Part shown: one piece after another, positions 17,548 to 24,672 of the stretch
How the letters are laid out: every line of letters begins with the position of its first letter
Position numbering within the stretch: the first letter of the stretch is position 1
DNA from: Altererythrobacter sp.
GTDB taxonomy: Bacteria; Pseudomonadota; Alphaproteobacteria; Sphingomonadales; Sphingomonadaceae
Assembly: GCA_016793865.1 (NCBI GenBank)
Contig: JAEULJ010000009.1
Coordinates: 1 to 64,000 of the forward strand
Reading direction: 5' to 3'
Length of the DNA stretch: 64,000 bases
Notes under the pieces: model-generated
What the model saw: the letters and a program-made list of their open reading frames with translations, nothing else
What the model was told of the DNA's origin: nothing
Databases searched by the model: none
Position numbers and translations under genes: made by a program

Positions 17548-17585
17548 GTTTGTAATACAAACATATTCTCAATATGCAAACATAT
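17548..17585 (-). promoter_or_regulatory. palindromic operator and promoter of the XRE gene
   Basis: GTTTGTAATACAAAC (17548-17562) is a perfect 7-1-7 palindrome, followed by a second inverted repeat ATATT-CTC-AATAT (17563-17575) and a direct repeat CAAACATAT at 17558 and 17577. On the minus strand TTGCAT (17579-17574) and TATTAC (17557-17552), 16 bases apart, form a plausible promoter ending 7 bases before the ATG. On the plus strand TTGTAA (17550) and TATGCA (17573) are 17 apart, so the operator may control both directions. Confidence 0.6.
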
Positions 17586-17655
17586 AGCTTGCAGGAACAC
17601 CAAGATGGGGCCATTGCTGACGAGCCGATTCGACCGGCTGACGGAGGTGATTGCA

Positions 17656-17796
17656 GTGACCAGAGAAACCAAATCGTTCCCCATCGGCCGCAATGCCAAA
17701 ACGGGGTTTCTTACGACCGTGAAGTACGCGCAGAGCCACCCTAAGACCCACGTGGTCGAGCGGATGCCCAAGCCCGGACGCGGCGATTCAAAGTGA
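17656..17796 (+). CDS. 46-residue basic conserved hypothetical protein
   Basis: A small basic protein, beginning MTRETKSFPIGRNAKTGF, with VKYAQSHPKTHVVERMPK toward the end. The GTG start at 17656 is set by the strong GGAGGTGAT ribosome site at 17643-17651. I recall a family of short alphaproteobacterial proteins with the pattern SFPIGRDAKTGxFIPVKEAxRRPxTxxVExxxK, often on phages and plasmids, with no known function. It faces away from the XRE gene, sharing the operator region, and is followed by a perfect hairpin. It could be a DNA- or RNA-binding accessory, but nothing in the sequence proves it. Confidence 0.65.
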   Translation: MTRETKSFPIGRNAKTGFLTTVKYAQSHPKTHVVERMPKPGRGDSK

Positions 17797-17800
17797 TCAA

Positions 17801-17822
17801 GGGGCTGACTTAGGTCAGCCCC
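17801..17822. terminator. perfect hairpin between small genes
   Basis: GGGGCTGAC (17801-17809) and GTCAGCCCC (17814-17822) form a 9-base perfect stem with a TTAG loop, starting 4 bases after the stop of the 46-residue protein. There is no clear U-run on the plus strand (CAACATT follows), so it may be a weak terminator, an mRNA end-protecting structure, or a bidirectional element. Confidence 0.5.
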
Positions 17823-17841
17823 CAACATTGGAGTGATGCTG

Positions 17842-18054
17842 ATGCCTTATTTCATCGTGAACACGAATGCCCAAGCCAACGGCGACCACGAGGTGCATAA
17901 CACCACAACCGGCTGCGGGCACATGCCCTACTCTTCGAACCAGCAGAACCTAGGCTACCACGCCAGCTGTAGCGGTGCTTTGCAGGAAGCGAAGAAGACG
18001 TATTCGCAGTCGAACGGGTGCTACTACTGCTGCAACCCGTGCCACACGAGCTAG
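17842..18054 (+). CDS. cysteine-rich conserved hypothetical protein
   Basis: A 70-residue protein beginning MPYFIVNTNAQANGDHEVH and ending YYCCNPCHTS. It holds Cys25, Cys43, Cys60, Cys63, Cys64 and Cys67 plus several His residues, a pattern that could bind one zinc ion. I recall a widespread family with (Y/F)xVNxNAQxNGDHEVH at the start and NGCYYCxxxCHT at the end, lacking a named function. The ATG at 17842 is 9 bases after GGAG (17830); ATG at 17836 and GTG at 17833 are alternatives. It lies in the low-GC islet and just after the hairpin, so it may have its own promoter. Confidence 0.75.
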   Translation: MPYFIVNTNAQANGDHEVHNTTTGCGHMPYSSNQQNLGYHASCSGALQEAKKTYSQSNGCYYCCNPCHTS

Positions 18055-18074
18055 CCCAAGGACTGAAAGTCCAG

Positions 18075-18236
18075 ATGCTTTGCGGCACCTGCGGCTCTAC
18101 CGATGTCTCGCGCGATGCGTGGGGCGATTGGGATGTCGCGACACAGGCGTGGGTGCTGCGGGCCGTGTTCGACTATGCCCATTGCCACGCCTGCGATGGC
18201 GAGACCCGGCTCGTTGAGTCGGTGATGTCAGATTGA
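18075..18236 (+). CDS. small zinc-ribbon protein
   Basis: A 53-residue protein with two CxxC pairs, LCGTCGSTDV (Cys3, Cys6) and HCHACDG (Cys37, Cys40), enclosing a WDVATQAWVL core: a compact zinc ribbon. Related small proteins seem common on alphaproteobacterial plasmids and genomic islands (recall). The ATG at 18075 is preceded by GGACT-GAA-AGTCC, a 5-base hairpin (18060-18072) overlapping the weak ribosome site AAGGA, which may dampen translation. It is 20 bases downstream of the cysteine-rich gene and probably shares its transcript. No function can be assigned. Confidence 0.65.
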   Translation: MLCGTCGSTDVSRDAWGDWDVATQAWVLRAVFDYAHCHACDGETRLVESVMSD

Positions 18237-18248
18237 ACGGACCTCTTC

Positions 18249-18527
18249 GTGTCTTCGTGTAAGATTAAACTCGTCGGTATCGAGCCCGTTGGCCCGCGCG
18301 CACTGCGGCTGTTGTTCAGCGACGGCAGCCACGGCGAGTGGTCCGCCGCTCCGATCCTTGCACGCCATACGGTAATGACCCGCCCGCTCGAAGACCCGGC
18401 TTTCTTCCGCCGCGCCTTTATCGAAGCGGGCGCGCTGGCTTGGCCGAACGGGCTCGACTTCTCCGGTCGCACGCTGCGCGAGGAGCTTGAAAACCAGGGC
18501 AGGCTGCTTCGCGCGCAGGCTGCCTGA
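18249..18527 (+). CDS. DUF2442 domain protein
   Basis: A 92-residue protein of the DUF2442 family. Seen: IKLVGIEPVGPRALRLLFSD, then a DGSHGEWSAAP turn, PLEDPAFFRRAFIEAG and ALAWPNGLDFSGRTLREEL, the conserved family core. DUF2442 proteins often pair with DUF4160 proteins in toxin-antitoxin-like loci, but no DUF4160 gene is present here. It starts 12 bases after the zinc-ribbon gene and on the same strand. Base composition is closer to the host than that of the XRE/ImmA pair. Confidence 0.8.
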   Translation: MSSCKIKLVGIEPVGPRALRLLFSDGSHGEWSAAPILARHTVMTRPLEDPAFFRRAFIEAGALAWPNGLDFSGRTLREELENQGRLLRAQAA

Positions 18528-18648
18528 CCGTTTCCGACGACCCCGGAGGCCATCACGCCACCCCCAGAATGATTTTCCCCTCGGCAACTCCTACACCGGG
18601 GTAGAAATCGCTTTCCTACACCCGGCGCGCGGGTGCAGCCTGGCGCGC

Positions 18649-19128
18649 ATGAAGCGCTATCCTCCCCGCCCCCCTCGCTCCGCCCGCACCGCGCGCCGCC
18701 CGCGCCGCCGCATTCCCGCCTTCCACCCGGTGCCCGTGGGCAAGCGGCATGACGGGTGGACGCCCGCGCGGCAGATGGCCTTCATCGGGATGCTCTATGA
18801 AACGCGCAGCGTGGTGGCGGCGGCGAAGGCGGTGGGGATGGGGCGGGAGAGCGCCTATCGGCTGCGCAAGCGCGCCGGCGCGGCGGGCTTCGCGGCGGCG
18901 TGGGATGCGGCGATGGGGTTTGCTGTGGCCCCGGTCAGGCTGGACCAGGCGAAGTCCACAGGTCTGCCCGCGCATTACCGGATGCGCGCGGGGCTGATGC
19001 AGGTGCTGGTCCACAAGGGATGCTTCGCCGGCCTGCTGACAAAGCCCGATAATTCAGCGCTTCTCCAGCATATCGCCCAGCTCGACCGGCATCTCGCGGC
19101 GGAGCGGATGGAAGCGTGGGGGGGATGA
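18649..19128 (+). CDS. hypothetical protein with HTH-like segment
   Basis: A 159-residue basic protein. The first 40 residues are Arg/Pro-rich and look disordered. The central part, GWTPARQMAFIGMLYETRSV followed by AAAKAVGMGRESAYRLRKRA, reads as a helix-turn-helix of the kind in small Sphingomonadales proteins I recall as unannotated. The C-terminal 60 residues include GLPAHYRMRAGLMQVLVHKG. The start MKRYPPRPP at 18649 fits these relatives. DNA binding is inference; no partner domain is visible. A direct repeat CCTACACC lies upstream (18590 and 18615). Confidence 0.6.
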   Translation: MKRYPPRPPRSARTARRPRRRIPAFHPVPVGKRHDGWTPARQMAFIGMLYETRSVVAAAKAVGMGRESAYRLRKRAGAAGFAAAWDAAMGFAVAPVRLDQAKSTGLPAHYRMRAGLMQVLVHKGCFAGLLTKPDNSALLQHIAQLDRHLAAERMEAWGG

Positions 19129-19224
19129 AAGTCACAGTTTTCAAAACGCGATACTGCGGTCCATGCCCCGGCCCCTCGCCCGGCGATCGGGGGGTGATCG
19201 GGGGCCGATCGCGCGCGGATCGCC

Positions 19225-19866
19225 TCAGTCGTGACCCCAGGGCGCGGGCGGCGGTGCGATCGGGCGGGTAAGGTCGAAGGCGACGCGGAAATCGCGCGCG
19301 TTCGGCGGCTCGCGGTGGAGGCGATAGGCGAAGGCGGCGCCCGGCGTGCCCGGCGGATCGACCGCCACGCGCCAGACATTGGTGAGCGAGACTTCGCGCC
19401 CCTCGCGGCGGAACAGGGCCTTGCTCTCCTCGTCCACGGGGAAGCTCTGCTCGCGCGCGGTGCCGGGGCTGGCGGTGTCGCCGCCGTACATCGTCATGGT
19501 GTCGGGGCTGCCGTCCTCGTGCCGGTGATCGTGCTTGAGGCGCAGCCCGGCGGAGGGGCCTGTGCCTGTGCCTGTGCGGGTGAATATCCAGGTGCGGCTG
19601 CGGTCCCAGCTCCCGTCCGCCCGCTGGACGTGGAACGGCACCTCGATCCGGGTGGCCGAGCACTTGCGGACGTGCATCGCCATCGCCGCGCCGCGCATAT
19701 CGGCATCGGCCGCCTCGTCGCTGGCCATGCGGCCGGCATAGGCCTTGCCGCAATGGGCGAAGAGCGCCTGCCAGAAGCGATCCTGCGGGGTGGCGCGGGG
19801 CGCGGGCACCGAGGCGCAGGCGGCGAGGAGGGGCATCAGGGCGAGCGCGGCGATGTGGCGGGTCAT
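19225..19866 (-). CDS. hypothetical lipoprotein
   Basis: A 213-residue predicted lipoprotein. It starts MTRHIAALALMPLLAACASV, with the lipobox LAAC putting Cys17 as the first mature residue. The mature protein has DRFWQALFAHCGKAYAGR, a TRTWIF-like core and a C-terminal FRVAFDLTRPI; two more Cys (HC, KC) may pair. The family is one of the sphingomonad periplasmic proteins of unknown function (recall). The ATG at 19866 was chosen because it begins the signal sequence. It is divergent from argB. Confidence 0.7.
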   Translation of the reverse strand: MTRHIAALALMPLLAACASVPAPRATPQDRFWQALFAHCGKAYAGRMASDEAADADMRGAAMAMHVRKCSATRIEVPFHVQRADGSWDRSRTWIFTRTGTGTGPSAGLRLKHDHRHEDGSPDTMTMYGGDTASPGTAREQSFPVDEESKALFRREGREVSLTNVWRVAVDPPGTPGAAFAYRLHREPPNARDFRVAFDLTRPIAPPPAPWGHD

Positions 19867-19966
19867 GCGGCGCAGGCTGCCAGCGGATCGGCCGCGATGC
19901 AACCGGCGGCCGGCGCGGGGTTAGCGCCCGCTTTCCACGCCGCCTCCGCTCCGCTAACGCGCGCGC

Positions 19967-20893
19967 ATGACCGGAACCCACTCGCGCGAGGACATGGCCG
20001 CCATCCGCGCCAAGGCGGAGACGCTGATAGAGGCGCTGCCCTATCTGCAGCGCTATGCCGGGCGCACTTTCGTGGTGAAATACGGCGGCCATGCGATGGG
20101 CGACGAGACCGCCGCGCAGGAGTTCGCCGCCGATGTCGTGCTGCTCAAGGCGGTGGGCATCAACCCCGTGGTGGTCCACGGCGGCGGGCCGCAGATCGGC
20201 GCCATGCTCAAGAAGCTGGGGGTGGAAAGCACCTTCGTCGACGGGCTGCGCGTCACCGACAAGGCCACCGCCGAGGTCGCCGAGATGGTGCTGTGCGGAG
20301 CCATCAACAAGCAGCTCGTGGGCTGGATCGCGCGTGCCGGCGGGCGGGCGCTGGGCATCAGCGGCAAGGACGGCGGGCTGGTCACCGCCACCAAGGTCAA
20401 GCGCACGCGCAAGGATCCCGAGAGCATGATCGAGCAGGCGCTCGACCTCGGCTTCGTGGGCGAGCCCACGCAAGTCGACACCCGCATGATCGATACCGCC
20501 GTCGCCGCCGGGATGATCCCCGTGGTCGCGCCGATCGGCGCCGGCGAGGACGGCCATACCTACAACATCAACGCAGACACGATGGCCGGCGCGCTGGCGG
20601 GGGCGCTGGGCGCGGCGCGGCTGCTGCTGCTGACGGATGTGCCGGGCGTGCTCGACAAGGCGGGCACCCTGCTGACCGACCTGACCCCGCGCGCCATCGC
20701 CGGGCTGCGGGCCGATGGCACCATCACCGGGGGCATGATCCCCAAGCTGGAGACCTGCGTCGCCGCAGTGGAGGCCGGGTGCGAGGCGGCGGTGGTGCTG
20801 GACGGGCGGGTGCCGCACGCCATGCTGCTCGAGTTCTTCACCGCCCGCGGCGCCGGCACGCTGATCCGCGCAGAGGGCACCCCCGCCGAATGA
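19967..20893 (+). CDS. argB: acetylglutamate kinase
   Basis: A 308-residue enzyme that phosphorylates N-acetyl-L-glutamate, the second step of arginine synthesis, in the cytosol. Seen: the nucleotide-binding [12 protein letters not shown] near residues 33-44, [10 protein letters not shown] at about 68-77, a GKDGGL loop, and the C-terminal [10 protein letters not shown]. The length and the N-terminal helix before the kinase core fit the arginine-inhibitable hexameric form. The start MTGTHSRED is at 19967. YggT and folD follow on the same strand. Confidence 0.96.
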   Translation: MTGTHSREDMAAIRAKAETLIEALPYLQRYAGRTFVVKYGGHAMGDETAAQEFAADVVLLKAVGINPVVVHGGGPQIGAMLKKLGVESTFVDGLRVTDKATAEVAEMVLCGAINKQLVGWIARAGGRALGISGKDGGLVTATKVKRTRKDPESMIEQALDLGFVGEPTQVDTRMIDTAVAAGMIPVVAPIGAGEDGHTYNINADTMAGALAGALGAARLLLLTDVPGVLDKAGTLLTDLTPRAIAGLRADGTITGGMIPKLETCVAAVEAGCEAAVVLDGRVPHAMLLEFFTARGAGTLIRAEGTPAE

Positions 20894-20952
20894 GGCTGGC
20901 CCCGCGCGCAGCGGCTTTGTAGGACGGCGTGGCAGCTACAACGGACGGACAG

Positions 20953-21243
20953 ATGCAGGCGCTCTACATCATCTACGAGATACTCTCGATGGTCACCAAT
21001 GTGCTGGTGATGCTCATCATCATCCAGTTCATTATCGGGCTGCTGTTCGCCTTCAACGTCATCAACAGCTCCAACCAGTTCCTCGCCGCCTTCTACGATG
21101 CGATCAACCGCCTGCTCGAGCCGGTCTATCGCCCGATCCGCCGCGTGTTGCCCGCAACCGGGGCGATCGACTTCTCGCCACTCGTGCTCGTGATCCTGCT
21201 CAATGTGGTGCTGATCGTGCTCAAGGGGATCATGGTGGCCTGA
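20953..21243 (+). CDS. YggT family membrane protein
   Basis: A 96-residue integral membrane protein of the YggT family with two hydrophobic blocks. The first spans [19 protein letters not shown] and on to residue 40; the second is the C-terminal [18 protein letters not shown]. Between them lies [15 protein letters not shown], the conserved family motif. YggT proteins have been linked to cell-division and osmotic functions but are not well defined. A GTG at 20929 would add eight residues; the ATG gives the usual length. The stop overlaps the folD start (TGATG). Confidence 0.85.
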   Translation: MQALYIIYEILSMVTNVLVMLIIIQFIIGLLFAFNVINSSNQFLAAFYDAINRLLEPVYRPIRRVLPATGAIDFSPLVLVILLNVVLIVLKGIMVA

Positions 21244-22139
21244 TGGTGGCAGATATCATCGACGGGAAGGCCTTCGCGGGCCGCCTGCGCGAGCGGGTGG
21301 CGACGGTGGCCGCGCGGTTCGAGCGCGCTGCGGGGCGCAAGCCGGGTCTCGCGGTGGTGCTGGTGGGCGAGGATGCGGCGAGCCGCGTCTATGTAGCCGC
21401 CAAGGGCAAGGCCACGATCGAGGCCGGGATGGCCAGCTTCGAGCACCGCCTTCCCGCCGATGCGCCACAGGGCGAGCTGCTGGCGCTGGTCGCGCGTCTC
21501 AACGCCGATCCGGCGGTGGACGGCATCTTGGTCCAGCTTCCGCTGCCGCCGCAGATGGACGAGGCGGCGGTCATCGCCGCGATCGCCCCCGCCAAGGATG
21601 TCGACGGCTTCACGGTCGAGAACGCGGGCCGGCTCGCTACGGGACTGCCCGGCTTCGTGCCCTGCACGCCGCTCGGATGCCTGATGCTGCTCAAGGACCG
21701 CCTCGGCGATCTGTCCGGGCTGGAGGCGGTGGTGATCGGCCGCTCGAATATCGTCGGCAAGCCGATGGCGCAGCTGCTGACGCAGGCGAGCTGCACCGTC
21801 ACGCTCGCCCACAGCCGCACGCGCGACCTGCCCGCCGTGGTGCGCCGCGCCGACATCGTGGTCGCCGCCGTCGGCCGGCCCGAGATGATCGCGGCGGACT
21901 GGCTCAAGCCCGGCGCCACGGTGATCGACGTGGGCATCAACCGGCTTCCGCCGGCAGAAGGGGAAAGCAGGGGCCGGCTCGTGGGCGACGTCGACTTCGC
22001 CGGCGCATCCGCGGTCGCGGGGGCGATAACTCCCGTGCCCGGCGGGGTGGGCCCGATGACCATCGCCGTGCTGCTGCGGAACACCGCGGTTGCCGCATAC
22101 CGCAACGCCGGGATCGCCCTGGACGAAAACGCGCTGTGA
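21243..22139 (+). CDS. folD: methylenetetrahydrofolate dehydrogenase/cyclohydrolase
   Basis: A 298-residue bifunctional cytosolic enzyme interconverting methylene-, methenyl- and 10-formyl-tetrahydrofolate. Seen: [11 protein letters not shown] with the catalytic Tyr and Lys of the YxxxK motif, [24 protein letters not shown], and [14 protein letters not shown], all family blocks. The ATG overlaps the YggT stop by one base, so translation is coupled. The stop overlaps the GTG of the next gene in GTGA. Length and motifs leave no doubt. Confidence 0.97.
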   Translation: MVADIIDGKAFAGRLRERVATVAARFERAAGRKPGLAVVLVGEDAASRVYVAAKGKATIEAGMASFEHRLPADAPQGELLALVARLNADPAVDGILVQLPLPPQMDEAAVIAAIAPAKDVDGFTVENAGRLATGLPGFVPCTPLGCLMLLKDRLGDLSGLEAVVIGRSNIVGKPMAQLLTQASCTVTLAHSRTRDLPAVVRRADIVVAAVGRPEMIAADWLKPGATVIDVGINRLPPAEGESRGRLVGDVDFAGASAVAGAITPVPGGVGPMTIAVLLRNTAVAAYRNAGIALDENAL

Positions 22140-22891
22140 GGGTTTTGGCCCTCGGCCTGGTGATCGCCCTCGCGGCCTGCGCGTCCAGCCCGCGCCCGAA
22201 CGATCGCCAGCGCGCATTCCTTGGCGAAGCGGCCGAGCCGAGTGCAGTGATCGCCACCGATCTGGCCTTTGCCCGCGGGGCGAGAGAGGACGGTCAATGG
22301 ACCGCGTTCGGTAGCTTCGCGGCCGAAGGAGCGCTCATCCATGAAATGGCGGGGCCCGTCGCCGCCGCCCCGTGGCTGGCCGGGCGGGCGAATCCCAAGC
22401 CTCCTGTCCAGTGGACACCCACCGCCGTATGGTCCAGCTGCGACGGCCAGACGACCGTAACCTATGGGACATCGCGCGAGCCGGACGGTACGTGGGGCTA
22501 TTACGCGACCGTCTGGGAGCGGCAGAAGGGTCGCGCCTTCCGGTGGGTCTATCGCATCGCCGCGCCCAACCTCGCCCTGACCGAGCGCGTGGCGCGCCGT
22601 CCCGAACCCGTCGAACAGGATGACGGGGCGATCGTGGTCAGCGCTTACAGCGACATCCGGGCCGAGGTGGCGCAATGCGGCATACGCGGCGATCCGCCTG
22701 CTCCGCGGGCAGCGAGCCTGCCCGATGGCGCAAGAAGCGCGACGCGCTACGCCAGCGACCGGACCTTGTTGTGGCGCTGGGAGCATCGGGCCGACGGCAC
22801 CCGGCGGCTGACCGTCGACATCGTCCAGCAGGGCGCCTGGATCGAAGCGCTCGCCTTCGAAGTCTCTCCGGCGAATCAGGTGGTTCGATGA
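22136..22891 (+). CDS. hypothetical lipoprotein
   Basis: A 251-residue predicted lipoprotein. The start is the GTG at 22136, overlapping the folD stop in GTGA. It begins [19 protein letters not shown], with lipobox ALAAC and Cys15 as the lipidation site. The mature part includes [39 protein letters not shown] and [14 protein letters not shown], a pattern resembling a DUF4440/SnoaL-like small alpha+beta fold, though I am not certain of that. It is overlapped at its end by the marC start (ATGA). Function unknown; location likely the inner or outer membrane, periplasmic side. Confidence 0.75.
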   Translation: MRVLALGLVIALAACASSPRPNDRQRAFLGEAAEPSAVIATDLAFARGAREDGQWTAFGSFAAEGALIHEMAGPVAAAPWLAGRANPKPPVQWTPTAVWSSCDGQTTVTYGTSREPDGTWGYYATVWERQKGRAFRWVYRIAAPNLALTERVARRPEPVEQDDGAIVVSAYSDIRAEVAQCGIRGDPPAPRAASLPDGARSATRYASDRTLLWRWEHRADGTRRLTVDIVQQGAWIEALAFEVSPANQVVR

Positions 22892-23511
22892 CCGAGCTGT
22901 TCCTGTCCGCCTTCATCACCCTGTTCGTGGTGATCGACCCGCCCGGCTGCGCGCCGATCTATGCCGGGCTGACCAAGGGCGCCAGCACCGCCCAGCGCCG
23001 CAACATGGCGATCCGCGCCACGGTGATCGCGGGTGCGATCCTGCTGGTCTTCGCGCTGTTCGGCGAGGCCCTGCTGGGCGCGCTTCATATCGAACTCGAC
23101 AGCTTCCGCATCGCGGGAGGGTTGATGCTGTTCCTGATCGCGCTCGACATGGTGTTCGAGAAGCGTACCCAGCGCCGCGAGGAACGCGCCGAAAAGGTCG
23201 CCGCCACCCCGGAGGTGGAGGATGTCGCCGTGTTCCCGATGGCGATGCCGATGCTCGCCGGGCCGGGTGCGATCGCATCGGTCATGCTGCTCATGTCGAA
23301 GTCGCAGGGCACCGAAGGGACGCTGGTGGTGCTTGCCGCGCTGCTCGCGGTGCTGCTGCTGACCATGGCGGCGCTGATCGCGGCGGGCCCGCTGATGAAG
23401 CTGTTCGGCGACCGGGTGGAAGCGGTCATCACCCGCCTGCTCGGCGTGCTCCTGGCCGCGCTCGCCGCGCAATACATCATCGACGGGCTGAAGAGCACTT
23501 TCGGTATTTGA
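22888..23511 (+). CDS. MarC family integral membrane protein
   Basis: A 207-residue polytopic protein of the MarC/UPF0056 family. Seen: the N-terminal FITLFVVIDPPGCAPIYAGL, whose IDPxGxxPIF element is the family hallmark, a second half with VFPMAMPMLAGPGAIASVM repeating the same fold, and six predicted membrane spans in an inverted-repeat layout. The family was once linked to antibiotic resistance, but that was withdrawn; the substrate is unknown. The ATG overlaps the upstream lipoprotein stop, giving a translationally coupled folD-lipoprotein-marC run. Confidence 0.92.
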   Translation: MTELFLSAFITLFVVIDPPGCAPIYAGLTKGASTAQRRNMAIRATVIAGAILLVFALFGEALLGALHIELDSFRIAGGLMLFLIALDMVFEKRTQRREERAEKVAATPEVEDVAVFPMAMPMLAGPGAIASVMLLMSKSQGTEGTLVVLAALLAVLLLTMAALIAAGPLMKLFGDRVEAVITRLLGVLLAALAAQYIIDGLKSTFGI

Positions 23512-23517
23512 GGGGGC

Positions 23518-24069
23518 ATGATGCAGGTGGACGAAGCGCAGAGAGAGATCCGCGTAGCATTCATGGGAGGCGGTCCCGGCGCGATCGTCTCCGCGCTGGT
23601 CTGGGTGGTGGCTGCGCTCTTTCATTCGACAAGCGGAACGCAGGCGGCTTTCGTAGCCTTGTTCTTTGGCGGCTGGCTCATCTTCCCGCTCAGCGTGGTG
23701 GTGTGCCGTCTGGTGTTCACGCGGAGCGCCTCGGTCGCGGGAAACCCGTTGGGCCTGCTCTGCCTGGAGAGCACTATCGCGATGATCGCCTGCCTGCTCG
23801 CGGCGTGGCTGCTACTTCCGGCCCGCGCAGACATCGTGTTCCCGATCGCAGCGCTCGCCGTCGGTACGCACTACTTCGCCTTCAAGACTGCCTATGGCGA
23901 CCGAACCTACTGGCTATTGGCCGCGATCATCACCGGCCTGGGGCTGGCCGGCCTGTTCTGGCTGCCCGGACAGTCGCTGCCGCTGATCCTTGCCGTGGCA
24001 GCGGTGGAATTCGTGTTCGGCATCGCGCTGGTGATGGGCAACCGGGCGTCCGAACCTACTGTAGCGTGA
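23518..24069 (+). CDS. DUF7010-like membrane protein
   Basis: A 183-residue membrane protein with about six hydrophobic segments. It starts MQVDEAQREIRVAF after a second Met and continues MGGGPGAIVSALVW, the conserved N-terminal GGGPGxxVSGxVW pattern I associate with DUF7010. HYFAFKTAYGD and the final span EFVFGIALVM complete the core. The 3' end overlaps the convergent LonN-like gene by 14 bases. Function unknown. It lies 6 bases after marC, so it may belong to the same operon. Confidence 0.75.
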   Translation: MMQVDEAQREIRVAFMGGGPGAIVSALVWVVAALFHSTSGTQAAFVALFFGGWLIFPLSVVVCRLVFTRSASVAGNPLGLLCLESTIAMIACLLAAWLLLPARADIVFPIAALAVGTHYFAFKTAYGDRTYWLLAAIITGLGLAGLFWLPGQSLPLILAVAAVEFVFGIALVMGNRASEPTVA

Positions 24070-24661
24070 CCCGCTCGCCGTCGTCGTCACGCAGGGCGAA
24101 GAACTGCATCAACTGGATCAGCAGCTCGCAGCGGGCCGAGAGGTCGGGCGCTTCGAGAAGCGCCTGCTTGGCGGCGAAATCGAAGGGCGCGATCTGCGAA
24201 ACGCCGTTGATGAGCGTCTGGTCATCGAGCCGGCTGACCGAATCCCAGTCCACGCTGTAACCCTGCGCATCCGCGAACAGCCGGGCCTCCTGCTCGAAGC
24301 CGGCGCGCTCCACGGCGGCGAGCACCTCCATGTCCTCGTCCTCGATGGCTTCGGCCTCGACCTGGCGAAAGGGCGTGGCGACCTCCAGCTCGCGCAGCAC
24401 GCGGAACCGCGTTTCGCCTTCGAGGATCAGGTTGAAGCGGCCGTCCTCATGCGCCTCGACCTCGCCGATGCGGCCCACGCAGCCGACCGCGAACAGCGGC
24501 GCGCCTTCCTCGCTGCGCTGCGGCTGGATCATGGCGATGCGGCGGTCGCGGGCGAGTGCATCGCTGGTAAGCGCGCGGTAGCGCGGCTCGAAGATGTGGA
24601 GCGGCAGGGCGAGGCCCGGAAACAGGATCGCGCCGGGCAGGGGAAAGATCGACAGCCGCAC
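24056..24661 (-). CDS. LON peptidase N-terminal domain protein
   Basis: A 201-residue protein made only of the Lon N-terminal (substrate-binding, PUA-like) domain. Seen: IFPLPGAILFPGLALPLHIF then EPRYRAL, the LonN signature, VGCVGRIGE and an alpha-helical C-terminal part ending in a Leu-rich helix. No ATPase or protease domain follows, so it is not a protease. The GTG at 24661 is 11 bases after the stop of the thioredoxin gene; the longer frame upstream overlaps that gene. The pairing with a CnoX-type protein is common in Alphaproteobacteria and suggests a protein quality-control role (inference). Confidence 0.85.
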   Translation of the reverse strand: MRLSIFPLPGAILFPGLALPLHIFEPRYRALTSDALARDRRIAMIQPQRSEEGAPLFAVGCVGRIGEVEAHEDGRFNLILEGETRFRVLRELEVATPFRQVEAEAIEDEDMEVLAAVERAGFEQEARLFADAQGYSVDWDSVSRLDDQTLINGVSQIAPFDFAAKQALLEAPDLSARCELLIQLMQFFALRDDDGERVTLQ

Positions 24662-24672
24662 GCCGCGAACGC

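Noticed and set aside
16641-19128. Prophage or integrative element
   Set aside because: No integrase, transposase, terminase or attachment-site repeats could be found at either edge of the islet.
19129-19224. GATCGGGGG repeats between the HTH-like gene and the lipoprotein gene
   Set aside because: Short and irregular; no symmetry or known motif, probably GC-rich low-complexity sequence.
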